From positions 1,054,001 to 1,118,000 of the forward strand of contig CP137330.1 in the NCBI GenBank assembly GCA_033182465.1: a stretch of 64,000 bases of DNA. The letters run 5' to 3'. This stretch comes from Sanghuangporus weigelae. Lineage: Eukaryota > Basidiomycota > Agaricomycetes > Hymenochaetales > Hymenochaetaceae. Below the pieces are notes generated by a model. It saw only the letters and a program-made list of their open reading frames with translations. It did no database searches and was not told the origin of the DNA. Below are positions 36,652 to 47,076 of this stretch, piece by piece (position 1 is the stretch's first letter; the number at the start of each line of letters is the position of its first letter). A program made the translations under genes and the position numbers.

Positions 36652-37009
36652 CTTTCCATACTCGCATGTTATAAACTGAATGGCCCGTATGTGATTGCAC
36701 GATAAAATAATCACTGCTTAGCTCGAGCAGCAAGGACAAAACATAAATGAGAACTGGGGTATTACATAATAGGGAGAATCATCCTGAGGGATCAAAAATA
36801 AAATATTACTGTATATGTATATGACACCGGCGACAACCCAAGATCCTTAATGCCACCTCTCACTTCTCGTGTCGTGAAAAACAGTCCAAACAGGACATCC
36901 GCTATATGATATTCTTGACAAATTGCGTATTTTCCCTTCGAGCACCGTCTAAATACCTGATATGTGATATCTGGATATCTGACGTCTTCCCTTTGTTTCT
37001 CGGCTGTAG

Positions 37010-37423
37010 TCGTCGGAATCGTGACAGTAGATACTATTGATGAAGCAGTCGAGCTCGCAAATGAGACAGATTACTCCTTGTCAGGCTCTGTTTGGATCAA
37101 AAACGTTAGTGTTGCTTTGGATGTGGCCTCCCGTATCCGTGCGAGTAAGTATTCTTCTCTTCTATTTCTCTTGTAAGGTCTGGTTAAGCCCAAATCAGGT
37201 ATGGTGAACATCAACGGAACCACCATTCACGCAGAGATCGAGATAGTAGCTGCTGGACTTGGGTAAGACGCTTCAAGCGCTTTAGAACATGTTTAATCGT
37301 GTTAACGTTGATTTTTACAGAGGTACTACTGGATACGGCCACTTTGATATTCAGCACTTTACGGTCGAACGAGCCATTGTCGTTCATCCCGAGCATGCTA
37401 AGTATCCCCTGGTGGATATGTAG
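37010..37423 (+). pseudogene. Duplicate of the last three ALDH exons (possible alternative 3' end)
   Basis: Three exons downstream of the ALDH stop repeat its terminal part. They encode VVGIVTVDTIDEAVELANET through SRIRAS, then NINGTTIHAEIEIVAAGLG, then GYGHFDIQHFTVERAIVVHP and a stop at 37421-37423. All reading frames are open, and the first acceptor (TGTAG at 37009) has the same phase as the acceptor at 36203. No start codon or upstream ALDH body belongs to this copy. It is either a truncated duplicate or a usable alternative set of last exons. Sequence differences are scattered and mostly conservative (for example VDTVDQAV against VDTIDEAV), which suggests selection on the protein rather than decay. 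Confidence 0.7.
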
Positions 37424-37677
37424 CTTCTTGAATGAAATGAAGGTGATTTTCCCGGAGAAAAATACGAGCGAGCAATAAATCGAAAGCGATCCCCAAAGCA
37501 CACTTTCTTATGATACATATGTACATACATGCTTGTATCCTGCTTTGCTTTGAGATAACATACAACCAGCTCCAGCCGAACGCCGAAGAGAAACCCTGCA
37601 ACGCACACATTACATATACGTATACTTGCTGCATTGTACACAATATCCGCACCTCGATTCGCCCAGACAAATCTCCT

Positions 37678-39156
37678 TCATGCTGCACCGCCTCGCCGCG
37701 TTCTCCATCCTGCTCCGCCGCCTCCAAATCCGCTGAATGCACCTCCAGGTCCGGCACTGGCCGGTGCTCCGTCCGTAGAGGTTGGACTTATGACGTGTCC
37801 TTGGGCAAATGATGATCTGAATGACGATTGTGGGACGGAAGAGTGAATGGAAAGGAATTTGTTAGGTGGTGGACGATCCTCGCTGTTGTACTGTTGATTT
37901 TAGTTAGTAACTGAGAAAAACCACGATAAGGAAAGCCGGATTTTTACTAACTTGGTACTCGAGGCCGATTCCATCAGCCTCGGAAACATCCAGTACCTTC
38001 ACGAGTTTCTTGCCAATGCCATTCACACGCTCAACATCCTCCTTGATGCGGATCCACAATTGTATACGATCGACCTTGCTTCGGAGACTGACAACTGCAC
38101 CACAAATATCCTCGCTATAGTCATCAAATTCCTCACCGACCATTGCCATCGCGAGCCAACTCCAACACCGGTCGAGTAATTGCGGGTTGTTCTTCATCGT
38201 CAATACCCATTTCCCTCCGTTGGCATTCGCCTCATCTTCCCACATGGGTTTAATACCCGTTTTGAAGAGATGATAATTGGAATTGCGCTCGATCTTGGAA
38301 GGAGGCTTGAGCCAGTTAAAGTACCGGCAGAAGGATTCGACAGTGTCGAATTCGCCGATAACAGTCAAACCAGCTTCGTACTCGCCTGTGTCAGTAGGTT
38401 GTGGATGTGAATGGGTACCGTCCGCAGCTGCAGCTGGTGCAGCTGGTGCTACAGGTGGTCTAGACTTTGAATCGTGGTAGATGGTCCTATCAGACGGTTC
38501 TAAATCAGACAACATAGCAACGTGACACGAGAATCAGAAGGCTCATACCATTTGTTTTGTAGAGGATGCTCCGGTACCTTCTGCGGTATCCCAGGTGTCG
38601 CCGGGTCCTCATATGTCTCCGGCTCGGGTGGCTTATGCGAGCCATCGATGCTCAAAGAGCGCGTCATAGCCATACGAGCAGTGATCGCATCCAGGCTCGG
38701 GATGTTCTTGTAACCAATGGGCGCCTTCTTATCGCTATCCGCATTCATCTTCTCGACCCTTTCTGTCGTGAGTGGCTCACCACCTGAAGGAGCCGCTGAA
38801 TGAGGAGAAGAGTCGCGGCTAGACGTTGCAGGAGAGGCAGAGCGAGTCGTGGGCGCGTTTACGGCAGTTGAATCAGCATTGGATACAGCTGTGCTCGTCA
38901 AAGAGATCTGAGATCCTGTCCGTAGAAGTTGGGCAGCTAATCGTGGTCTCGGTGTGGAAGACTGGTTTGGAGCAGGCGGCGCGTTGCCCGACGCTGTGAT
39001 TCGTGCCGCTAGCTGATTGAGGGAAGGCGGGAGACGAGACGGAGGGGGTGAGGGACTCTTGTCTGGCTTGGAAGAAGCGCCTGACTCAGGTGTCATTTCT
39101 ACTGTCGCCGTCACAGCCGCTGCCGGCGTCGCTGAGTCTTGCTGAACCGTGGTCAT
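37678..39156 (-). CDS. eIF4E-family cap-binding protein, class II (4EHP-like)
   Basis: Three minus-strand exons (39156-38549, 38486-37952, 37890-37678) give 451 aa, twice the usual eIF4E size. The first ~200 residues are disordered and Ser/Pro/Ala-rich. The cap-binding core starts at EHPLQNKW and continues with IGEFDTVESFCRYFNWLKPP, YHLFKTGIKPMWEDEANANG, RCWSWLAMAMVGEEFDDYSE and ICGAVVSLRSKVDRIQLWIR. MWED supplies one cap-sandwich Trp. The other sandwich position is Tyr (GEYEAGL), as in class II 4EHP rather than eIF4E-1. The N-terminal beta1-beta2 loop holds a Pro/Ala-rich insertion. The C-terminal exon is Gly-rich (FSGFGGGGAGWRTRRGGAA). The protein would bind m7G caps in the cytoplasm, probably as a translational regulator rather than the general initiation factor (inference). 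Confidence 0.88.
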
Positions 39157-39581
39157 CGTCGACGACGAGGAGTAAGGACGACACGTGCCAACGCGTCAAT
39201 CATCCTTTGAAACACGTGACTGTAAGTGAATACAGAATTCTATTTTTTCAGGCAGTTTCGGATATTATGAGTCTCGAAATCATCCACCACTTATCGAGGC
39301 GTAACTGACCTGAAGATAACGAAACAGAGAGTTCTAATCTCGTTATAAAACATGCATGTCCTGAAAGCTCGGTTTTACTGCTCAAATCTAAATGCTAAGC
39401 TCATAAAATTGGCGGAGCTGCTTCTTCGAAGGACAATGCGCGATAGACCTCATCCCAAATCATTGGACTAATGGACTTGATGGTTACAGTACACATCAGA
39501 GCTTGAGGGTCGGATCTTTTCCGTGACAACAGTCTCATTGTCAGCCTTGTCAGCCTCGTCGTGACCTGAGTGACTGCGACC
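39157..39581. other. Divergent region between eIF4E-like and membrane-protein genes
   Basis: Likely holds both promoters. A short minus-strand ORF (39401-39583) has no recognisable domain. Confidence 0.4.
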
Positions 39582-39638
39582 ATGTTATCGCTTATTTTAC
39601 CATCCTTCTTGTCGCTACATACTCTCTTCCAGCTCGAT

Positions 39639-40344
39639 ATGTCCCAGTCTGCCTCGCATGATGACAGAAGTAAGTGTAATTACTTGCTTCTGTGAGAATC
39701 TGATTAACTGGAAAATTACCGATTTGCTTCGTTACTTAGCAATCGAGGTGTTGTTGCTCAAGTTCTTCGCCGTTATTGGCGGATTCTTTTTTCTGCTGCT
39801 CTTCTACACACAAAAGAACAAACTTTTATACTTGTCTCGCTGCTTCTGGTCTCTCTGTGGGAAGAGGGTAGGAACGAAGGACTCTAGCAAGAGGATCGGC
39901 GACCAAGCCGCTGAGGCCGACCTTGAAAAAGGAGGCTCGTCCGTCGAGGTAGCAGTCCAGCAATCCGAAGAGCAATTTAGAGGCGTACGCTCAAGCGCTC
40001 ACGCACGAGTACTCGCATACCTTTACACACTTCCACGCGAATCGCATGACTTCCTCGAAATGCGCGAAGTATCAAATTGTAGTTCCGAAGAGCGCTCGGC
40101 CGGACAAACCAGCTCAGACGGAGATAGCGCAGAGAGTTCTTATGGAACTGACGAATCTCTCGAATCTAATTGGGTAGAGATCGTTCACAGCTTCCCCATT
40201 CCGCCCGGCGCAGACGACTTGAAAGTCAATTCCAATGAATCGAATGCTCCAGCTTCTGGACCAAAGGTCGTATCTGATGATACAGCCATTTGCTATGCAA
40301 AGCACGTTGCTACCCCAGGACCTTCCCCTGAGCCAACCGTCTAA
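39639..40344 (+). CDS. Small single-pass membrane protein, unrecognised
   Basis: Two exons (39639-39669, 39740-40344) give 211 aa. An in-frame ATG at 39582 would add a further 19 residues (MLSLILPSFLSLHTLFQLD). One strong membrane segment is seen near the N-terminus (LLLKFFAVIGGFFFLLLFY), followed by a basic patch (RCFWSLCGKRVGTKDSSKR) and a ~150-residue acidic, Ser-rich cytosolic-looking tail. The first exon is inferred from the GTAAGT donor and TTAG acceptor in phase. Without it the ORF opens at 39658 with a Cys-rich start that is less likely. No family was recognised. Confidence 0.55.
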
Positions 40345-41171
40345 AGCACTTCTACCGACGGACATTGTCAACTCGAGCCAAGGTAGCAAAGATCAAACTA
40401 CACACCTGCTATTTTTGGAATCAGATTCTTTCTTTCAACGTGTTGCTCTCGGGACTGTCATCCTTGAAATGTGCTTTGATTGTATCGTCGCGGTTGATGC
40501 GGATTCCGGAAAGCTTTTGCTGCCGTCTCGACGACATGGTAGTTCTTGTCCGCGGTGTCGACGATTTTTTGCTGCGAAACTGGATAGCCCCAGTCCAAGC
40601 CCGCTCTCCTTCGATACAGGCTTTCCTGGGATATCTCCTTCTCTACTTTTCCTTGTCTTTCGTTATCGACTCCAGCCACGCAGTTCCTCTGTGCATCTGA
40701 ACAAGCCACTACCCTACGTGCTCTGTCTCCGCGTCTCCGCGGTTCATGTTCAATTTCTATGTCACATGTGCGGATCAACTCCGCCAATGATATTACTCTT
40801 GCGTGTGACTGTTACTTTAATAAAACAAGGTTTCTTGCTTCTGCGCTTATCGATGGTAAGATAGATTGATGGGATGGAGGAGAGCCACCGGATGCCTCGC
40901 CGGATTTGATCCCGCGCCGATCTGTCTGCCCAATTTGGAAACGGAAACAAAGAAAGACAGAAAGAAAGAGCGGCGAACAATGAAAAGCTAGCCACACTGG
41001 TCGCTTGAGGCAATATGAACTTGACCCACCGTGAAAGGTATAAAAGTGGGGTGGGAGCCGATAGTTGAGCTTTATGCCTGGTCAGTTTCTTGTCGAGTCT
41101 TTTGCTCCTCGCATTCCTCCAAACCCCGCCTCTGCGTTTATCCATTACTACAACCTTCGTCTCCCATAAAC

Positions 41172-41681
41172 ATGTCTGTCAGACTCGTCTTACCTCACGA
41201 TGCACCTGCGGAAGTGCGCAGACGATCGCAACCCGTGCGCGTTTCTACCGTGAGGGAACGGGTCGACTACCATGCCTCTCGCTTTCTCCTGTAAGCACAC
41301 TCACGTCCGGCCATGCCAGACCTAAAAGTCGCTCACGATTATTATAGCAAAAATAATAAAAGACTTTTAGGACAGAGGCCAGGACGCTCCGTGCCTCCGA
41401 AGGAATTGATGCGACAACGTCTGATCAAGAAAATTTTCGACGAGCTCCAAGGTATTTATACAACGCGAGTGGAAGACCTCATTCGCAATAAGGAACGCAT
41501 TGACCACCTTCGGCGCTGCGTAACGGCGCTGTGCATTTACAATGCACGAAAGAAGTCTGTGCTCGCCAATCTGCACATGATGGAGGACGTGGTTAGTGAG
41601 TTAGACGAACGAGAGGCTAAGGAACAGGAGATCCTCGAGGGTATACGAGAGGTCGCTCTGGAGATCCTTAGCCTGGATTGA
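41172..41681 (+). CDS. Tandem-array orphan gene, copy 1
   Basis: Two exons (41172-41290, 41348-41681) give 150 aa. I do not recognise the family. Exon 1 encodes MSVRLVLPHDAPAEVRRRSQ and a short amphipathic stretch ending HASRFLL. Exon 2 encodes a highly charged, predominantly helical protein: KRLLGQRPGRSVPPKELMRQ, then FDELQGIYTTRVEDLIRNKE, RIDHLRRCVTALCIYNARKK and a C-terminal EEx-rich helix ending ALEILSLD. Heptad-like Leu/Ile spacing suggests a coiled coil or helical bundle. There is no signal peptide, membrane segment or Cys pattern. It has its own TATA-like promoter block. The intron is 57 bp with GTAAGC and TATAG. Confidence 0.78.
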
Positions 41682-42224
41682 TCCTGATGCTATATGTCAA
41701 GGACGTTCTACAATAGAAGAACAGATGTCGAATTTTTTGTTTTGTTTCGTGGACATCTGTCAAATTGCAGGAGCGAGAAATGAAGCAATTTTGGAGGGAA
41801 TCGTCAACGCGAACACTGAATACAAAGGTTTTGCCCTCATCATTAGAAGCCTGGTCCTACGGAAGGAGCGCGCACTAACAATGTCAGATGACGCATATAA
41901 TTTGCACTTATCAATGGTTAGTAAATTGATGGGGCAGAGGAAAGCCACCAGATGCCTCGCGGGATTTTGGTCCTGCGGCCGATCTGTCCACCTAATTTGG
42001 AAACGGAAACAAAGAAAGACAGAAAGAAAGAGCGGCGAAAAATGAAAAGATTGGCCACGCCGGTCGCCTGGGGTGACATGAACCTGACCTCGCTGGGAGA
42101 AGGTATAAAGAGAGGGCTGGGTGGCGACAGCTGAACTTCAGGCTTGGTCAGTTTCTTGTTCCTCGCCTTTTCTAAACCTTTCTAAAGATCTCTTCCACTA
42201 CTACAATCTCTTATTCCCCTGAAC

Positions 42225-42734
42225 ATGTCAGTCAGACTTGTCTTACCCTGCGACGCATCTGCAGAAGTACGCAGACGATCGCAGCCCGTGCGCGTGTCGA
42301 CCGTGAGACAATGGGTCGACTACCATGCCTCTCGCTTCCTCCTGTAGGTACACTCACGTCCAGCTATACCGGACCTAAGAGTCGCTCACAATTATTATAG
42401 GAAAAACTATAAACGACTCTTAGGACAGACACCAGAACGCTTCGTGCCTCCTAAGGAGATGACACGACGACGAATTATTAAGGAACTTTTCGACGAGCTC
42501 TATGCCGTTTATACTGCGCGAGTCGAAGAACTCGTTCGCAATAAGGAACGCATTGACCACCTTCGACGCTGCGTGACAGCATTGTGCATTCGAAATGCAC
42601 GGAGGAGATCTGTCCTAGCAAATCTTCACATGTTGGAAGACGTCGTTCGCGAATTAGATGATCGGGAGGCTGCAGAACAGGAGATCCTCGAGGGTATACG
42701 GGAGGTCGCACTAGAAATCCTCAACTTGGATTGA
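42225..42734 (+). CDS. Tandem-array orphan gene, copy 2
   Basis: Two exons (42225-42343, 42401-42734) give 150 aa, the same length and intron position as copy 1. Differences are spread over the protein and mostly conservative (for example KELFDELYAVYTARVEELVR here, KIFDELQGIYTTRVEDLIR in copy 1). The frame is intact and the end is EILNLD. The promoter block includes GGTATAAAGAGAGGG. Retained reading frame despite many substitutions argues for selection on the protein. Function unknown. Confidence 0.78.
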
Positions 42735-43272
42735 TTCGTTGCCACATGTCGAGGGCACATAATAGAAGAATAGATTCCGACTTTTCGTGGACATCTGTTA
42801 GATTGCAGGAGAGAAAAATGAAGCAATTTCAATTTTAGGACTGCGTGAATCGTCAACTCGAATGCGTATATACATAAGGTTTTGCCCTCACCACGAGAAG
42901 CCTGGTCTGACGGAAGGGACGTGCACTAACAATGTCAGAAGACACGCATATAATCTGCGCTTATCGATGGTAAATAGATTGATGGGAACGAGGAGAGCCA
43001 CCAGGTGCCTCGCCGGATTTTATTCCGCGGCCGATCTGTCTGCCCAATTTGGAAACGGAAACAAAGAAAGACAGAAGGAAAGAGCGGCGAACAATGAAAA
43101 GATTGGCCACACCGACATGAGTTTGAACTCGCTAGGGGAAGGAATAAAGAGACGGGTGGATGGCGATAGTTGAACTTCAGGCTTGGTCAGTCTCTTGTTC
43201 CTCGCCTTTTTCCAATCCTCCCCTTCTGCGGTTACTCGCTTTCAATCCTCGTCTTACCACCTTTCTGCAAGT

Positions 43273-43772
43273 ATGTCCATTAGGCTTGTGTTGCCTCGCG
43301 ATGCCCCGGAAGAGGTGCGCAGACGCTCACAGCCCATGCTCCTCACTACTATGAGAGAATGGGCCGAGTTTCAGGTCTCTTGTTTTCTCCTGTAAGCACA
43401 CGAATGTCCGACTATGAAGGACTAAAAGTCGCTCACGATTATTATAGCAAATATCACAAACGACTCTTAGGACAGAGACCCGGACGCTTCGTGTCTCCTA
43501 AGGAGCTGATGCGACGATGTCTAATCAAGGATCAGTTTGACGAGCTCCAAGCCATTTACACAACGCGAGTTGAAGACCTCATTCGTATTAGGCTGCGTAT
43601 TGATCACCTTCGGCATTGCGTAACGGCGTTGTGCATTCACAATGCACGAAAGAAGTCTGTGCTCGCCAATCTGCACATGATGGAGGACGTGGTTAGGGAG
43701 TTAGACGCTAAGGAACAGGAGATCCTCGAGGGTATACGGGAGGTCGCTCTGGAGATCCTTAGCCTGGATTGA
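43273..43772 (+). CDS. Tandem-array orphan gene, copy 3
   Basis: Two exons (43273-43391, 43448-43772) give 147 aa. It has the same structure as copies 1 and 2, with a three-residue in-frame deletion near the C-terminal helix (RELDAKEQEILEG instead of ELDEREAKEQEILEG). The N-terminal exon is the most diverged part (TTMREWAEFQVSCFLL), while the core KSVLANLHMMEDVV is nearly identical to copy 1. The frame is intact, so it is probably expressed. Function unknown. Confidence 0.75.
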
Positions 43773-43985
43773 TCCTGATGCTATATGTTGAGGACGCTCA
43801 ATAATAGAAGAATAGATGTCGACTTTAGTGTTCTGTTCCGTGGATGTGAGTTAGACTGCAGGGATGAAAAACGAAGCAATTTCAGGACTAAGTGAATCTT
43901 CAATTCGAACACACATGTACAAAAAGTTTCTCCCTCACCATTAGAAGATTGGTACAACGGAAGGGGCGTGCACCAACAATGCCGA

Positions 43986-45210
43986 AAGACACGCATATAA
44001 TCTGTCTTTATCGAGATTCATTAGGATCGGGAACCTCGCCGGAGTCGATCCTACCGCCGATCGGTCTGTCTAATTTGGAAAAGAAAACAAGGAAAAACAA
44101 AAAGAAAGAGCGGCGAACAATGAAAAGCTAGCAATACCGGTCGCCTGATGGAATATGGCCTCGACCCCACTGCGGAAGATATGAAGAGAGGGATGGACGG
44201 CGGTAGTTGAGCTTTATGCTCGGTCAGTTTCTTGTTTTTCGCCTTTCCCAAACCTCTTTACCGCAGTGACCCACCACTACAACGCTATCTCTCGTATATC
44301 CTCCAAAGTCTCCGGCTCTTCCGCTTGCCTCTCATCCTATTCCCAGACCACGTCCTCCAACATATGGAAATTAGCAAGGATGGACCTCATTCCTGCACTT
44401 CGTATGCAAAGAGCCCAGACGCATCGTCGCAAATGATCTATTCTCTCTTTGGTCCTAACGAATTCCTCGACCAGCGCCAGATAGCTCCGTGAATGCTCCT
44501 TTGAGTACTTGTCGGTGCATGAACGATCTGTACGATGCGTATCATGCAGGATCTCGTCCTATGATTCGGCTGTATGTTTTGCTACGGGCATAACTGTGAG
44601 CGACTCATGGGTCTAAGGCAACTGGAAGCAATCACACCTATATGAGGAACGGGGACACCTGATAGCCGACCTATTCTCTCACGGACGATATGCGGACGGA
44701 TTGCGATCGGTTGCGCACTACTTCAGTCACGTCGCGAAATAGAACGAGTCTGACGGATATGTTTGCGGCAGATGAAGATTGGAGATCCTAAGCTTGTCAT
44801 GATCCACACGTCTCGCGAATAGGAAGACCAGTCCATTACTTCTTCGCTTGCTTATACATGTCTAGCGCCTTGTAACAATGAGCAAAAAAAGCCTTCCCCG
44901 TCTATAGTCTGAATGAAGCATCAACCATTATACACACAGGAGGAATTCACCCGCATTACCAAAGTCTCAGTCTAGCATACATGCCATGTCCCATGAAAGA
45001 AAGGAGCCCAAAGACCTGCATTAATGGGCTTTCTTCACATCCCTTGCGAATGCAAGTACAAGAAGCGAGAGAGACAGGAGAGAGAAATGGGCGGAGGGCT
45101 CGAAGAGTTGAATCGAGAATCGGCGACGACCCGCTTGTCAAACACAGAGCTTGCCCTCATTGAAGAAAGCATACATGGATAGGTAGGAGGCTATAATTGG
45201 GTTTCGGGAC
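43986..45210 (+). pseudogene. Decayed unit(s) of the tandem array
   Basis: The promoter block of the array recurs at about 43960-44235 (ACACGCATATAATCTG, GATCGGTCTGTCTAATTTGG, GAAAGAGCGGCGAACAATG, CGGTCAGTTTCTTGTTTTTCGCC). The coding part that should follow is missing or unrecognisable, with only an unrelated ORF at 44232-44492. Near 45205-45235 a second fragment of the initiator-region motif appears (TTGGTCAGTTTCTTCGTCCTCG) without a gene behind it. At least one, perhaps two, array members have therefore been lost here. Confidence 0.6.
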
Positions 45211-45629
45211 TTGGTCAGTTTCTTCGTCCTCGCTACTTTCTGACTCTCTCGACAACGACAAGACGTCGTTCGGAGTCGGAGAGACACGAAGCAGAGGGTC
45301 AGGAGAGGGCGGGAATGGGATTCGAAAAGAATGCTCGACGCCTCGGAGGGAGGGTCAGAAACGGCCATTTAAATAAAGTCTCGTCATGTCCTGAGCCTCC
45401 GTAGCCCCCTGCTACCTATTTCCGTAAATGGAAACCGAAACAATGAATGGAGCAAAAAAGAAATCGGACAATGGACGTCCTAAGCAGCCACAGGCCACCT
45501 TGTGGATAAGATATTAAGGGAAATCGGCTGATGTTGGTCGAACTTTAGCCTGGTCCTCCATCCGCTCCTCACCTGTCGCTAGTCACTTAGCCTGCGTTTG
45601 CTCCTCTCTCTTTCAGCCTAATTGCAAGA

Positions 45630-46163
45630 ATGCCAATTCCCACTACTTCAACGCGCATGGCACGCGCTGAGCCACCGACATATGTCGATCGCGCCAAGAG
45701 AAGTTGCGTCCCTACCTTGCGCGAAGGGTTAGAGGAGATCGCAAGTCGGTTCCTTTCGTGAGTGTAGCCTTGCAAAGAGATCCAGACCTAGAACTCATTC
45801 GCAACTGTAATCCATAGGGAAAACCGCGAAAGAATAATAGGACGGCAGCTCGAGTTCGTCTCACGCGAAGCATTCCTCCGCCGTCAACTACTAAAGAAGC
45901 AAATTAACATACTGGAAGCCGAGTATAACAAGCGCGTCCGCTTGATCCTCTGGAACAAAGACCAGATCGAACAGCTTCGCGAAGCGATGCGGACTCTGAG
46001 CAGATTCGGCACTTGGCGACATAACAGAGTGTGGGTAGATCGCTCAATGGCAGCGGCAATGAAGGAATTCGAGAGGAGGGAAGCAGACGAACAAGGGATG
46101 CTCGAGGACGTACGCGATGTCGCAATGGACATAATCTATCTAGGACGACACAGTTACGCTTGA
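45630..46163 (+). CDS. Tandem-array orphan gene, divergent copy 5
   Basis: Two exons (45630-45757, 45818-46163) give 157 aa. The architecture is the same as the array genes: a short first exon ending in SRFLS (copy 1: SRFLL), an intron at the same place and phase, then ENRERIIGRQLEFVSREAFL, EAEYNKRVRLILWNKDQIEQ, and a C-terminal EFERREADEQGMLEDVRDVA followed by MDII. Identity to copies 1-3 is low but the pattern of charged helices is kept. The N-terminus (MPIPTTSTRMARAEPPTYVD) is unrelated. This is an older duplicate at the array's edge, and it shows which residues are constrained. Function unknown. Confidence 0.68.
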
Positions 46164-47076
46164 TACGCCCTTTCCGGGGTTTTCATTTTCGTTTGTTAGT
46201 CTGCAATTAGTTCCAACGAATGTTGTTTGAATGCTCGACACGGATTTCCTGACAACGACAGAACTGGGTCCTCCGAGAACGTAGATTGGTTGCTGATATA
46301 ATCCCAGTAGTAGCAAATAAACACGCACGAAAAGCAATCTCCACCAGTTTATCAAACCCTCTGGCCTGAATCCGTTACTCTGATACATCAAAAAGCGTAT
46401 GGATAAAGATGACCTTCCTCCTCGTCAAGCCCATCTCCATGGCCTGCATATCGAGAATGATGAAAAGAGAAGAACATACCAGCTTCTCGCTGATCGAGAT
46501 AGCTATACGCCAAGAAAGTAGAGAACTAGCGCGTCTGAATGGGAATGTGCTCGCTGAGATTCGTCCAATTAGACCAAGACATGTCTAGTCAACGTTGACC
46601 GTGCCTCTAACGTAATCCGCGTACATGTCTTCTCAGGTTGAAATATACCAAGAAGCACTATTGCATAGACTGCATATACGTAGAGGAAGCGATGCTTAGA
46701 CGGTGAGCAACGTCTCCTAAGCCTGCCAATTTTCAAACGCGCAGTTTTATAGCAATTCAGAAAGGCGTACCATCATTCCCAGGCAGACAAAGAGATCTTT
46801 GTTTCCATATCCTATTTAGAAATCATTGACAGGATCTGGGAGACCCGCGGCAAAACAGAGGAAACAGTGCTTAACTACAATGTAGTAGAAATTTAAGAAA
46901 AAGAGAAAAAATGCATTCGTATCACGTGTCCAGATCTTTCGCGACGTGACATCACAGAATGTGACCTATTGTTTGCGCATGTTGCGACGCGACGAATAGC
47001 CACGCGCGTTCAGGTTGACCTCCTTGTCTTCAACACGAACCATTGCTTTCTCTCGACAACCGCCACTTTCATTACT
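46164..47076. other. Intergenic, array edge to nuclear-protein gene
   Basis: No gene or clear repeat was recognised. An in-frame upstream ATG at 46969 precedes the next gene but is probably UTR. Confidence 0.4.

Larger units (their letters stand above)
40846..43985 (+). repeat. Tandem array of ~1.05-kb units (three complete)
   Basis: Three head-to-tail units each carry the same promoter block and a two-exon gene. The shared promoter landmark CTAATTTGGAAACGGAAAC (CCAATTTGG in two units) recurs near 40920, 41985 and 43040, so the period is about 1.03-1.06 kb. Other shared parts are AAAGAAAGAGCGGCGAA.AATG, a TATA-like GGTATAAA (AGGAATAAAGAG in the third), a CTTGGTCAGT.TCTTG initiator-region motif, and the 3' flank with GAGAAGCCTGGTC. 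Similarity extends through introns and flanks, so the units arose by tandem duplication of whole genes. Confidence 0.88.
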
